From contig SUXG01000010.1 in NCBI GenBank assembly GCA_015061085.1, positions 1-64,000 on the forward strand: 64,000 nt of DNA, read 5' to 3'. Made by a program: the position numbers and the translations under genes. Below are positions 53,304-62,488 of the stretch, piece after piece (the stretch's first letter is position 1; each line of letters opens with the position of its first letter). The notes beneath the pieces are model-generated. The model was given only the letters and a program-made list of their open reading frames with translations, had not been told where the DNA came from and did no database searches. Origin of the DNA: Bacteroidales bacterium (lineage in GTDB: Bacteria > Bacteroidota > Bacteroidia > Bacteroidales > Muribaculaceae).

Positions 53304-55844
53304 ATGCAAGAAGAGGATAAAATAATTCCGATAAACATTGAATCGGAGATGAAAAGTGCCTACATTGACTATTCGATGTCGGTCATCGTATCACGAGCAC
53401 TGCCCGATGTAAGAGATGGTTTCAAGCCAGTCCACCGTCGTGTATTGTTTGGCATGGACAAATTAGGCAACGGTTTTTCCGGAGACACTAAAAAGTCGGC
53501 ACGTATAGTGGGTGAAGTAATGGGTAAATATCACCCACACGGCGACTCATCAATCTACAATACTATGGTAAGAATGGCCCAAGAATGGTCATTACGTTAT
53601 CCATTGATTTTCGGACAAGGAAACTTTGGTTCAGTCGATGGCGACTCAGCCGCAGCAATGCGTTATACCGAAGTAAAACTCGAACGTATCGGTGAAGAAA
53701 TGCTTCGCGACCTTGATGCCGATACTGTAGATTTCACGCCAAACTTCGACAATACATTGCAAGAGCCGACTGTGTTGCCAACAAGAATTCCTAACCTTCT
53801 TGTCAATGGTGCATCAGGTATCGCTGTCGGAATGGCAACAAATATGCCTCCTCACAACCTTACAGAATCTCTTGATGCCTCAATCGCATTAATCGATAAT
53901 CCGGACCTTGAAGTAAGCGACTTGATGGAATATGTTAAGGCTCCAGACTTCCCAACCGGAGGCGAAATCTTTGGCTTGCAAGGTGTAAAAGATGCTTACG
54001 AAACAGGTCGTGGACGCGTTATCATCAGAGCTAAAGCCGAAATCGTCCCTGGCGACAATCATGACCAAATCATTATCACCGAAATTCCATATGGTGTAAT
54101 CAAAAATGAATTGGTAAAAAGTATTGCCGACCTCGTTGTCGAAAAGAAAATCGACGGCATAGCTGACATTACCGACCTTTCTGCACGAGGAAAAATGAAC
54201 ATTACAATTGACATCAAACGTGATGCCAACGCAAATGTAGTGCTCAACAAATTATATAAGATGACTCAGCTTCAGACATCTTTCAGTGTCAATAATGTAG
54301 CATTAGTCAATGGTCGTCCTCGCACGCTCAATCTTAAAGAACTATTAAAGGCATTCATCGACCATCGCCATGAAGTTGTCATTCGTCGCACTCGTTTCGA
54401 ACTCAAAAAAGCTCAAGAACGTGCCCATATCCTTAAGGGATTAATGGTGGCTTGCGACAATATCGATGAAGTCATTGCTATAATTCGCTCTTCCGAAACA
54501 GCAGAAGTCGCTCGTGAAAGATTGGCGACAAGATTCGAACTTGATGATATCCAGACACGCGCCATTGTCGAAATGCGTCTCCGTCAGCTTACAGGTCTGG
54601 AGATGGACAAATTGCGCAATGAATACGATGAAATACTCAAACTCATTGACTTTTTGAACGAAATTTTGAACAACGATGATGTCTGCCGTAAGGTAATGAA
54701 AGACGAGTTGTTGGAAATTCGCAACAAATATGGTGACGAACGTCGCACTAAAATCAATATGTTCAGTGGCGAATTTAATGTTGAAGACTTCTATCCGGAT
54801 GATGAAATGATTATCACAATTTCACATTTAGGATACATTAAACGTACTCCATTAAGCGAATTCAGAGCTCAAAATCGTGGTGGCGTCGGAGCAAAAGGTA
54901 GCGACACTCGTGACACAGACTTTATCGAGTACATCTACCCTGCTTCCAACCACAACTATATGCTATTCTTTACACAAAAAGGACGATGCTATTGGTTGAA
55001 AGTTTACGAAATACCTGAAGGCAATAAAAATTCGAAAGGACGTGCAATTCAGAATCTTCTCAACATCGATGCTGATGATTGTGTAAATGCCTTTATCCGA
55101 GTTAAACATCTTGATGATGAAGAATTCACATCAAGCCACAATCTCATCTTCTGCACAAAGAAAGGTATCATCAAAAAGACTTCTCTTAAGGCATATTCAC
55201 GTCCTCGCTCTAATGGTGTCAATGCAATTATCATACGCGAAGACGACCAAGTGATCCAAGTACGTCTAACCGATGGCAATGCCGAAGTTATCATCGCAAA
55301 CAAAGCCGGTCGTGCTATCCGATTCCACGAAAGCAAAGTACGCGAAATGGGCAGAATGTCAACCGGTGTTCGAGCTATGACATTAGATGACGACAACGAC
55401 GAAGTTGTAGGCATGATCACAATGACAGGCAAAGAAGACGAAACTGTGATGGTGGTTTCTGAAAATGGTTATGGCAAACGCTCTGCATTAGAAGACTACA
55501 GAATAACAAATCGTGGAGGTAAAGGTGTCAAAACGCTTGCTATTACAGAAAAGACAGGCAACCTTGTGGCTATTAAGAATGTCACAGATGCCAACGACCT
55601 TGTCATCATCAACAAAAGCGGTATTACGCTACGCATGTCTGTAGCCAATATCCGTGTTATGGGTCGCGCTACACAAGGAGTTAAACTCATTGACCTCAAC
55701 AAACGTGGAGACACTATTGCTTCTGTCTGCAAAGTAGATTCCGATCCTGAAGAGGTTAAAGAGTCAAATGAAACTGTTGAAAACACCCCTACTACGGATG
55801 TTAATACCTACACAACTAACACAGAATTTCAAAACGAACAATAA
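53304..55844 (+). CDS. gyrA: DNA gyrase subunit A
   Basis: An 846-aa protein. Catalytic tyrosine Tyr121 in AAAMRYTE. The quinolone region is [12 protein letters not shown] with Ser82 and Asn86 (E. coli 83 and 87). C-terminal β-propeller blades from ~500, including a GyrA-box-like [10 protein letters not shown]. It ends in a short acidic tail ([11 protein letters not shown]). With GyrB it introduces negative supercoils. The TPR gene follows after 21 bases and is probably co-transcribed. Confidence 0.95.
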   Translation: MQEEDKIIPINIESEMKSAYIDYSMSVIVSRALPDVRDGFKPVHRRVLFGMDKLGNGFSGDTKKSARIVGEVMGKYHPHGDSSIYNTMVRMAQEWSLRYPLIFGQGNFGSVDGDSAAAMRYTEVKLERIGEEMLRDLDADTVDFTPNFDNTLQEPTVLPTRIPNLLVNGASGIAVGMATNMPPHNLTESLDASIALIDNPDLEVSDLMEYVKAPDFPTGGEIFGLQGVKDAYETGRGRVIIRAKAEIVPGDNHDQIIITEIPYGVIKNELVKSIADLVVEKKIDGIADITDLSARGKMNITIDIKRDANANVVLNKLYKMTQLQTSFSVNNVALVNGRPRTLNLKELLKAFIDHRHEVVIRRTRFELKKAQERAHILKGLMVACDNIDEVIAIIRSSETAEVARERLATRFELDDIQTRAIVEMRLRQLTGLEMDKLRNEYDEILKLIDFLNEILNNDDVCRKVMKDELLEIRNKYGDERRTKINMFSGEFNVEDFYPDDEMIITISHLGYIKRTPLSEFRAQNRGGVGAKGSDTRDTDFIEYIYPASNHNYMLFFTQKGRCYWLKVYEIPEGNKNSKGRAIQNLLNIDADDCVNAFIRVKHLDDEEFTSSHNLIFCTKKGIIKKTSLKAYSRPRSNGVNAIIIREDDQVIQVRLTDGNAEVIIANKAGRAIRFHESKVREMGRMSTGVRAMTLDDDNDEVVGMITMTGKEDETVMVVSENGYGKRSALEDYRITNRGGKGVKTLAITEKTGNLVAIKNVTDANDLVIINKSGITLRMSVANIRVMGRATQGVKLIDLNKRGDTIASVCKVDSDPEEVKESNETVENTPTTDVNTYTTNTEFQNEQ

Positions 55845-55865
55845 AACCTATAAATATAGAAAGAA

Positions 55866-56966
55866 ATGAAAAAGATTTATGCTTTAGCACTCGGTCTTGC
55901 GACAGTATTCGCAGCCGGCGCACAAAACGATGCCAAATCACTTTATGAATCAGGCAAAAAAGCAGAAGATGCTTTCAATAAAGAAATTCCTTCTGCATTA
56001 ACAACCGGACAAATGTCGCCGGAAAATGCCTTTGCAATTGTAGAAGCTTACAACTTCTATGTTAAAGCGCTTCCTCTTGATTCAGTTCCAAACGAAAAAG
56101 GCAAAGTAAAACCTGTCGTTTCAAAAAAGATTGTAACTTCTTTTGTGAACCATACTAAAAACAGAAGTTTTGAAAATGCCGCTATCTTCCTATATCAAGC
56201 AGGCAAACAATACCCTGAAGCATACCAAGCATTTATGATTGCCGGCGACCTCCCTCGCAATCCATTGGTAGGAAAAGACGGAGCAGTCATCACAGACTCA
56301 ATTCGCTCTAACAATTACTACAATGCCGGTTTATGTGCATACTCTGCAAAATCTTACAAAGAATCAGCTGAAGCATTTAAAAAAGCTCGCTTAGCTGATC
56401 CTACAAATGTTGATAACTTCGTCTATGAAATAGCGAGCTATCAATACGCAGATTTTGAAGACCAAGCATTAAAAGAAAACACTATTTTCGAAGCTGCCCA
56501 AGAAGCTTACAAATATCATGGCGCAAAAAATATCTTTATCTTCAATAACTACGTAAACAAATTCTTTAATAACGACGAAATCGAAGCAGCTAACGCTATC
56601 CTATCTGAAGCAGAAAAGAACGAACCGGAAAACGGTAACGTTCAATTGCTTTTCGGCCTTCTTAAAAACAAAGAACAAAAATACGATCAAGCTGCTGAAT
56701 ATTTCAGAAAAGCCGGTAATTTATCAAATGTTTACGGCACTCTTCTTGACGCCAGCAAACAGTTGAACCTTCTTGGGAAAAATGCTCTTAACGAAATCGA
56801 TTTCCAAGCAGAAAATGCCGCAGAACTAAAAGCTGAAGTTAAGAAGAACTATTTTGAAAAAGCTCTTGAAATAGCAAATAAGGCAAAAGCTCTTCCTGAT
56901 GCCAACAACCAAATTAACAATATCATTGACGATATCAACTATAGCCTTGAAAACTATTTCAATTAA
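55866..56966 (+). CDS. Secreted TPR-like protein A
   Basis: A 366-aa protein with signal peptide MKKIYALALGLATVFAAGAQ. Helical repeats throughout, with clear TPR units near YKESAEAFKKARLADP and KYDQAAEYFRKAG. Close paralogue of the next gene: both share the ALPLDSV block, an ITDSIR.N.Y.NAG block and a final FNKALE/FEKALE...NY segment. Function unknown; probably an envelope scaffold. Confidence 0.8.
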   Translation: MKKIYALALGLATVFAAGAQNDAKSLYESGKKAEDAFNKEIPSALTTGQMSPENAFAIVEAYNFYVKALPLDSVPNEKGKVKPVVSKKIVTSFVNHTKNRSFENAAIFLYQAGKQYPEAYQAFMIAGDLPRNPLVGKDGAVITDSIRSNNYYNAGLCAYSAKSYKESAEAFKKARLADPTNVDNFVYEIASYQYADFEDQALKENTIFEAAQEAYKYHGAKNIFIFNNYVNKFFNNDEIEAANAILSEAEKNEPENGNVQLLFGLLKNKEQKYDQAAEYFRKAGNLSNVYGTLLDASKQLNLLGKNALNEIDFQAENAAELKAEVKKNYFEKALEIANKAKALPDANNQINNIIDDINYSLENYFN

Positions 56967-56993
56967 TAGCATATTCTTCTCTTAATACAATAG

Positions 56994-57030
56994 GCAATCG
57001 TATCGTTTACCCGATACGATTGCTTTTTAT
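56994..57030 (+). terminator. Terminator after TPR protein A
   Basis: A perfect 12-bp stem (56994-57005 with 57012-57023), 6-base loop, then TTTTTAT. Confidence 0.92.
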
Positions 57031-57101
57031 CACAAAACAAGAACTTTTCCCCTTTACTTTTCGTTAGTTTTTAATAACCAAAGTTTTAGCGTATACTCAA
57101 T

Positions 57102-58331
57102 ATGAACCACAAAGCATTTATATACCTTTTGACACTACTCTTCTCGCTGACAACGTTTGCTCAAAATAAAAACGTTATTTCAGCCGAAAAACTGATTAAG
57201 GTCAAAGGCAATACATCAAAAGCAAGAGAATTAATCAGCCAAGCCATGACTGATTCTACAACAGCAAACAATGCTCGCACGTGGTTTGTTGCTGCAAATA
57301 TTGAGATTGAATACTTTAGGGACGAGTACCATAAACTAACGATTAACCCTAACGATTCGCGTGTCAATAAAATCGCTATGGCACAATCACTAATTGATGC
57401 TTACAACTACTATTTAAAAGCATTACCTTTGGACTCCGTTATCACAAAAAGAGGCAAAATTAAGACGACATATTCTAAAGACATTCTTAAAAACTTAAAA
57501 GATTTATATATCGGACAGCATTTCTTATGGGCAGCATCTACTTTCAATCAAGAAAAGAAACGATATCCGCAAGCATTCAATGCTTTCACAATACAAGGCG
57601 ACATCCCCGGACTACAATTATTTTCTAAAGATTCTAATATCAGTTCTATCACTGATTCAATCAGAGGCAATTCATATTTCAATGCCGGAATTTCTGCTTG
57701 GTCAGGAGGAGAGCCTCTTATCGGCGCTAAATCATTTTGTAAAGCGCGCCAACACAAGTATCTAAAAGAAGACGTTTTCTCTTATGAAATAGCATGCTAT
57801 CAAGCTCTTGCACAAAAAGATACTGCATACATTGACCTTGCGCAAAACGAAATGATAAACACAGCAAAAGCCGGATATGAAACTTTTGGCAACAACGTCC
57901 CGTTATTCCTTCATCTCTACATAAGAGGTCTTACTTTGAACAACCAAGCTGACATCGCATTAGACCTACTTAGCCGAGAGATAGCAAAAACTCCTCAAGA
58001 TGGCATTTTATATCGTCATCGCGCATTCGTTTATGACAACATACATGATGACGAAAAATCTGTCGCAGATTACATCAAAGCAGCAGAATTAACCCCTGAC
58101 TACGAAACATTAATTGAAGCAAGTCGTAAAATAGGAATGGTCGGCATAAAGAAAATCAGAGAAGCCAACAACAATTCTGAGCCAACAGCAAACAAACGTC
58201 AGATTATCGATTGCTACTTCAACAAGGCTTTAGAATTTGCGACAAAAGCCAAAGCCATCAATCCAAATAATCCTGATTTGGACATTATAATAGAAAATAT
58301 TACTTACAACATCGAAAGCAATAATTTCTGA
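57102..58331 (+). CDS. Secreted TPR-like protein B, paralogue of the preceding gene
   Basis: A 409-aa protein with signal peptide MNHKAFIYLLTLLFSLTTFAQ. Repeat order matches protein A, with an extra ~40 residues near the N-terminus. A terminator precedes and another follows it, so it is a separate unit that arose by tandem duplication. Function unknown. Confidence 0.8.
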   Translation: MNHKAFIYLLTLLFSLTTFAQNKNVISAEKLIKVKGNTSKARELISQAMTDSTTANNARTWFVAANIEIEYFRDEYHKLTINPNDSRVNKIAMAQSLIDAYNYYLKALPLDSVITKRGKIKTTYSKDILKNLKDLYIGQHFLWAASTFNQEKKRYPQAFNAFTIQGDIPGLQLFSKDSNISSITDSIRGNSYFNAGISAWSGGEPLIGAKSFCKARQHKYLKEDVFSYEIACYQALAQKDTAYIDLAQNEMINTAKAGYETFGNNVPLFLHLYIRGLTLNNQADIALDLLSREIAKTPQDGILYRHRAFVYDNIHDDEKSVADYIKAAELTPDYETLIEASRKIGMVGIKKIREANNNSEPTANKRQIIDCYFNKALEFATKAKAINPNNPDLDIIIENITYNIESNNF

Positions 58332-58363
58332 TAAAAGGACTATCAAAGTTCCTATATTCTATT

Positions 58364-58400
58364 AATGTACTTCTGTGTTTTTCATAGAAGTACATTTTTT
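58364..58400 (+). terminator. Terminator after TPR protein B
   Basis: An 11-bp stem (58364-58374 with 58386-58396) followed by TTTTG. Confidence 0.85.
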
Positions 58401-58483
58401 GTCTATTCTATTATGATAAAAATGACAATAATCTATTGTTACATAAAAATTTAACTAAAAACCAATTTTGAGTAAAAATGATA

Positions 58484-58514
58484 TTTGAAATATAGATTTT
58501 TCTGACTAACTTTG
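58484..58514 (+). promoter_or_regulatory. Promoter of purH and the mre cluster
   Basis: TTTG (58484-58487), 19 bases, TAACTTTG (58507-58514). Both boxes are exact, 21 bases before the purH ATG. Confidence 0.88.
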
Positions 58515-58535
58515 CAATCTAAAACTCAATAGAAA

Positions 58536-60059
58536 ATGGAAGACGTAAAAAAGATTAAATCAGCTCTCGTTTCAGTATTTCACAAAGATGGTCTTGACCG
58601 AATCATTAAACTACTAAACGACAATGGCGTTAAAATAATTTCAACAGGTGGCACACAATCTTTTATCGAAAGTCTCGGTGTCCCTTGTCAAGCAGTAGAA
58701 AGCCTTACAGGCTACCCCTCAATCCTTGGTGGCAGAGTTAAAACACTTCACCCAAAAGTATTTGGAGGAATTCTAAATCGTCGTGATCATGAAGGCGACA
58801 AGGCACAAATCGCTGAATATGAAATTCCTGAAATAGACCTTGTAATTGTTGACCTTTATCCTTTTGAAGCAACAGTTGCGAGTGGAGCAAGCGATGAAGA
58901 CATCATCGAAAAAATCGATATAGGTGGAATTTCTCTTATTAGAGGAGCTGCCAAAAACTTCAACGATGTAATCATAGTTGCATCAAAAGCGCAATACGAA
59001 CCATTACGAGAAATCCTTGAATCTCGTGGTGCAGAATCGACATTAGCTGAACGCAGATGGTTTGCTAAAGAAGCATTCGCTGTTTCATCGGCATACGATA
59101 GCGCTATTTTCTCATGGTTTGACAAAGATGAACCATCAGCACTCCGAATCGGTGCCAACAACGCTATGCATCTCCGTTATGGCGAAAATCCTCACCAACA
59201 AGCCGGCTTCTATGGCGATTTTGATGCTATGTTCTCTAAACTTCATGGCAAAGAAATTTCATATAACAACCTTCTTGACATCGATGCTGCAGTCAATTTG
59301 ATAAACGATTTCAACGAGCCGACATTTGCTATCCTTAAACACAACAACGCTTGTGGACTTGCATCTCGCAACACTATCGAGGAAGCTTGGGATGCCGCAT
59401 TGGCTTGCGACCCTGTTTCGGCATTCGGTGGCGTACTAATCACAAATGGAAACATTGACCGTGCTACTGCTGAAAAAATCAATACAATTTTCTTCGAAGT
59501 CATCATGGCACCTTCATACGATGATGAAGCCCTTGAAATATTGAAGAGCAAGAAGAATCGCATCATCCTACTCGCTAAAGACTTGACTCTACCTAATATC
59601 AAATATCGTACAGCACTCAACGGCATTCTTGCTCAAGAGGCAGACTCAAAGGTGGAAAGCATTGATGATTTCAAACAAGCTACAAATAAAGCTGTCACAC
59701 CGGAACAAGTCGAAGACTTGATTTTTGCTAATAAAATCGTTAAGCACAGCAAAAGCAATGCTATCGTTTTGGCAAAGAATAAGCAACTTTGTGCAAGTGG
59801 TATCGGTCAGACATCACGCGTTGACTCTTTAAAACAAGCTATCACTAAAGCACAATCATTCGACTTTGATTTAAATGGCGCAGTTATGGCATCTGATGCA
59901 TTCTTCCCATTTGCCGACTGCATTGAGATTGCACATAACGTAGGCATCGATGCTGTAATCCAACCCGGAGGATCTGTACGCGACCAAGACACTATAGATT
60001 ACTGTAATGAGCACGACATCGCTATGGTCATCACAGGTTTCCGTCACTTCAAACACTAA
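58536..60059 (+). CDS. purH: Bifunctional AICAR transformylase / IMP cyclohydrolase
   Basis: A 507-aa protein. N-terminal cyclohydrolase (MGS-like) domain opens ALVSVFHKDGLDRII and has GGRVKTLHPK; the C-terminal transformylase has ILKHNNACGLA. It carries out the last two steps of IMP synthesis. mreB follows by 19 bases, so purine synthesis and cell-shape genes seem to share a promoter. Confidence 0.96.
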   Translation: MEDVKKIKSALVSVFHKDGLDRIIKLLNDNGVKIISTGGTQSFIESLGVPCQAVESLTGYPSILGGRVKTLHPKVFGGILNRRDHEGDKAQIAEYEIPEIDLVIVDLYPFEATVASGASDEDIIEKIDIGGISLIRGAAKNFNDVIIVASKAQYEPLREILESRGAESTLAERRWFAKEAFAVSSAYDSAIFSWFDKDEPSALRIGANNAMHLRYGENPHQQAGFYGDFDAMFSKLHGKEISYNNLLDIDAAVNLINDFNEPTFAILKHNNACGLASRNTIEEAWDAALACDPVSAFGGVLITNGNIDRATAEKINTIFFEVIMAPSYDDEALEILKSKKNRIILLAKDLTLPNIKYRTALNGILAQEADSKVESIDDFKQATNKAVTPEQVEDLIFANKIVKHSKSNAIVLAKNKQLCASGIGQTSRVDSLKQAITKAQSFDFDLNGAVMASDAFFPFADCIEIAHNVGIDAVIQPGGSVRDQDTIDYCNEHDIAMVITGFRHFKH

Positions 60060-60078
60060 TAATTAAAACGAATTAAAA

Positions 60079-61098
60079 ATGGGACTTTTTTCGTTCACAC
60101 AAGAAATAGCAATGGACTTGGGGACAGCCAATTCCATAATTATATATAATGACCAAATTGTTGTAGATCAGCCTTCTGTGGTTGCTATCGAAAGCAAGAC
60201 AGGCAAAGTTATGGCTGTCGGCAACGAAGCTCGACAAATGGAGGGAAAAGAACCTCCGGGCATCTACACCGTTCGTCCATTGCGCGACGGCGTAATTGCC
60301 GACTTTAATGCCGCAGAATTAATGATTCGCGGTATGGTCAACATGGTTTGGCCAAAACGTCGTTGGTTCTCTCCTACTCTGAGAATGGTTGTCTGCATCC
60401 CTTCCGGCTCAACAGAAGTGGAAATACGTGCCGTGCGCGACTCAAGCGAGCACGCAGGCGGACGCGATGTCTATATGATCTATGAGCCTATGGCAGCAGC
60501 TTTGGGTATTGGCATTGATGTCGAAGCTCCTCAAGGCAACATGATAGTCGATATAGGTGGTGGTACGACTGAAATTGCAGTCATCTCTCTCGGTGGTATC
60601 GTGACAAACAAAAGTATCCGTATCGCCGGAAACGATTTGACTGCTGACATCGAGGAACACATGCAACGTGTTCACAATGTGCGCGTCAGCAGCGCTATGG
60701 CTGAACGTATCAAAATCAACGTCGGATCTGCATTGACAGAACTTGAGAACCCACCGGAAGACTTCATCGTCGATGGTCCTAACCTCATGACAGCCCTACC
60801 GATGAAGGTGCCTGTATCTTATCAAGAAATCTCGCATTGCATCGAAAAATCGATAGCTAAAATTGAGAATGCTGTGCTTGCCGCATTGGCACAAACTCCT
60901 CCGGAGCTATATGCCGACATCGTCAAAAATGGTATCTATCTCGCCGGTGGTGGTGCTTTGCTTCGTGGTTTGGACAAGAGATTAACTGATAAAATCGGTA
61001 TCAAGTTCCATGTCGCAGAAGATCCTTTGCATGCTGTTGCGAATGGTACCGGAGTTGCCTTAAAGAACATTAATAAATTTTCATTCTTGATAAGGTAA
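60079..61098 (+). CDS. mreB: Rod-shape actin homologue MreB
   Basis: A 339-aa protein. Actin-fold phosphate loops MDLGTANSII (phosphate 1) and IVDIGGGTTEIAVISLGG (phosphate 2), and the adenosine-site GGGALLRGLDKRL. It organises lateral wall synthesis with MreC, MreD and PBP2, all of which follow. Confidence 0.97.
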   Translation: MGLFSFTQEIAMDLGTANSIIIYNDQIVVDQPSVVAIESKTGKVMAVGNEARQMEGKEPPGIYTVRPLRDGVIADFNAAELMIRGMVNMVWPKRRWFSPTLRMVVCIPSGSTEVEIRAVRDSSEHAGGRDVYMIYEPMAAALGIGIDVEAPQGNMIVDIGGGTTEIAVISLGGIVTNKSIRIAGNDLTADIEEHMQRVHNVRVSSAMAERIKINVGSALTELENPPEDFIVDGPNLMTALPMKVPVSYQEISHCIEKSIAKIENAVLAALAQTPPELYADIVKNGIYLAGGGALLRGLDKRLTDKIGIKFHVAEDPLHAVANGTGVALKNINKFSFLIR

Positions 61099-61110
61099 GC
61101 CCAATCAGAA

Positions 61111-61965
61111 GTGCGTAATCTACTGAATTTTATACTTAAATATAACACATGGTTGATTTTTATCTTCTATGTGTTATTAAGTTGTATCCTATTGTTTAAT
61201 GGTAGAAACATCTATCATCAATCAGTATATCTCACTTCTGCCAATAGTGTTTGCAGTTCTGTCTATGGTCTGACAAACAATATAACAGGATATTTCAACC
61301 TACGAGAAGTAAACGACAATTTGCAACAACAGAATGCTATGTTGCAGAATGAAATCTTAAATCTTCAAAATAGGTTGAAATATTATGCAACAATGATTGA
61401 TACCGATTCGATTCAAATAAGCGATCTGCAAAATAACAGATTTAATTATGTCATAGCATCTGTAATCAATAATAGTGTTCATCGCCCAAGAAATTATTTT
61501 ACAATTAATAAAGGTGGGAATGATGGTATTCGTCCTGGCATGGGCGTTGTTGACCAAAATGGCGTTGTAGGTATTGTCAATGTCGTAGGCAAAAACTCAT
61601 CACGCATAATATCACTATTAAATACCACTCAACACTTCTCTGTTAAGATTAAAGGCACAAACTACATCGGTTCTTTGTCTTGGAAAGAAGGAAATCCGAA
61701 CATTGCATACATTGAAGAAATGGCTCAGCACATGATGTTTCATGTTGGAGACACTATCGTGACAAGCGGATTCTCTACGACTTTCCCAGAGGGAATACCA
61801 GTCGGCACAGTATTGTCTCGCGTAAAAACTTCCGATGACAATTTTTTTACACTCAAAGTCAAACTTGCATCTGATTTCCCTCAGTTAGGCATTGTTCGTG
61901 TTATTAAAGACAACTTTAAGACTGAATTGGATTCTCTGCAAAATTTTGATGCAATTAACAATTAA
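61111..61965 (+). CDS. mreC: Rod-shape protein MreC
   Basis: A 284-aa bitopic membrane protein starting with GTG. One TM (~12-32), a coiled coil (~70-95: NDNLQQQNAMLQNEILNLQN), then the periplasmic β-domain with GMGVVDQNGVVGIV and IVTSGFSTTFPEGIPVG. It starts 12 bases after mreB. Confidence 0.93.
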   Translation: MRNLLNFILKYNTWLIFIFYVLLSCILLFNGRNIYHQSVYLTSANSVCSSVYGLTNNITGYFNLREVNDNLQQQNAMLQNEILNLQNRLKYYATMIDTDSIQISDLQNNRFNYVIASVINNSVHRPRNYFTINKGGNDGIRPGMGVVDQNGVVGIVNVVGKNSSRIISLLNTTQHFSVKIKGTNYIGSLSWKEGNPNIAYIEEMAQHMMFHVGDTIVTSGFSTTFPEGIPVGTVLSRVKTSDDNFFTLKVKLASDFPQLGIVRVIKDNFKTELDSLQNFDAINN

Positions 61966-61978
61966 TAGGCAAATAATA

Positions 61979-62488
61979 ATGAGTCGTGAAATAATCCATT
62001 ATAGCATCTTATTTATATCTTTACTTCTCATTCAAGTATTGATATGCAATCATATTGTCCTGTTTAACGTTGCCACGCCCATTATTTTCATTTATTTCAT
62101 TGTCAGATTGCCAATGCATCTATCGACAAATTGGATAATCACATTGTCTTTTTTACTTGGACTTTTGGTAGATATTTTTTCTGACACGTTAGGTATGAAT
62201 GCGTTGGCTTGCACTACCTTGGCAATGATGCGTCGCAAAATATTTGCTTTATATAACAACAGAGAAGACCGATTTAAAGAGATTACACCTTGCATTTCGA
62301 CATTAGGCATCATGACATTTTCCAAATACCTAATTACTATGTCATTATGCTATTGTGCTTTGATATTTCTTATTGAATATTTCTCTCTAAGCCACATCAC
62401 AATAATGCTGATAAAAATAGTTAGCAGTACAATTTTGTCTTTTATTATAATATTAGGTATAGACAGCTTAATGGCAAAACAATCGTGA
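61979..62488 (+). CDS. mreD: Rod-shape protein MreD
   Basis: A 169-aa polytopic protein with about five helices and the LLVDIFSDTLGMNALACT segment typical of MreD. I chose ATG 61979, 13 bases after mreC; a longer in-frame start at 61892 lies inside mreC. Its stop overlaps the next start as GTGA. Confidence 0.88.
   Translation: MSREIIHYSILFISLLLIQVLICNHIVLFNVATPIIFIYFIVRLPMHLSTNWIITLSFLLGLLVDIFSDTLGMNALACTTLAMMRRKIFALYNNREDRFKEITPCISTLGIMTFSKYLITMSLCYCALIFLIEYFSLSHITIMLIKIVSSTILSFIIILGIDSLMAKQS

Noticed and set aside
61892-61978. Longer MreD start
   Set aside because: This stretch lies inside mreC in another frame; MreD homologues begin near MSREIIHY.
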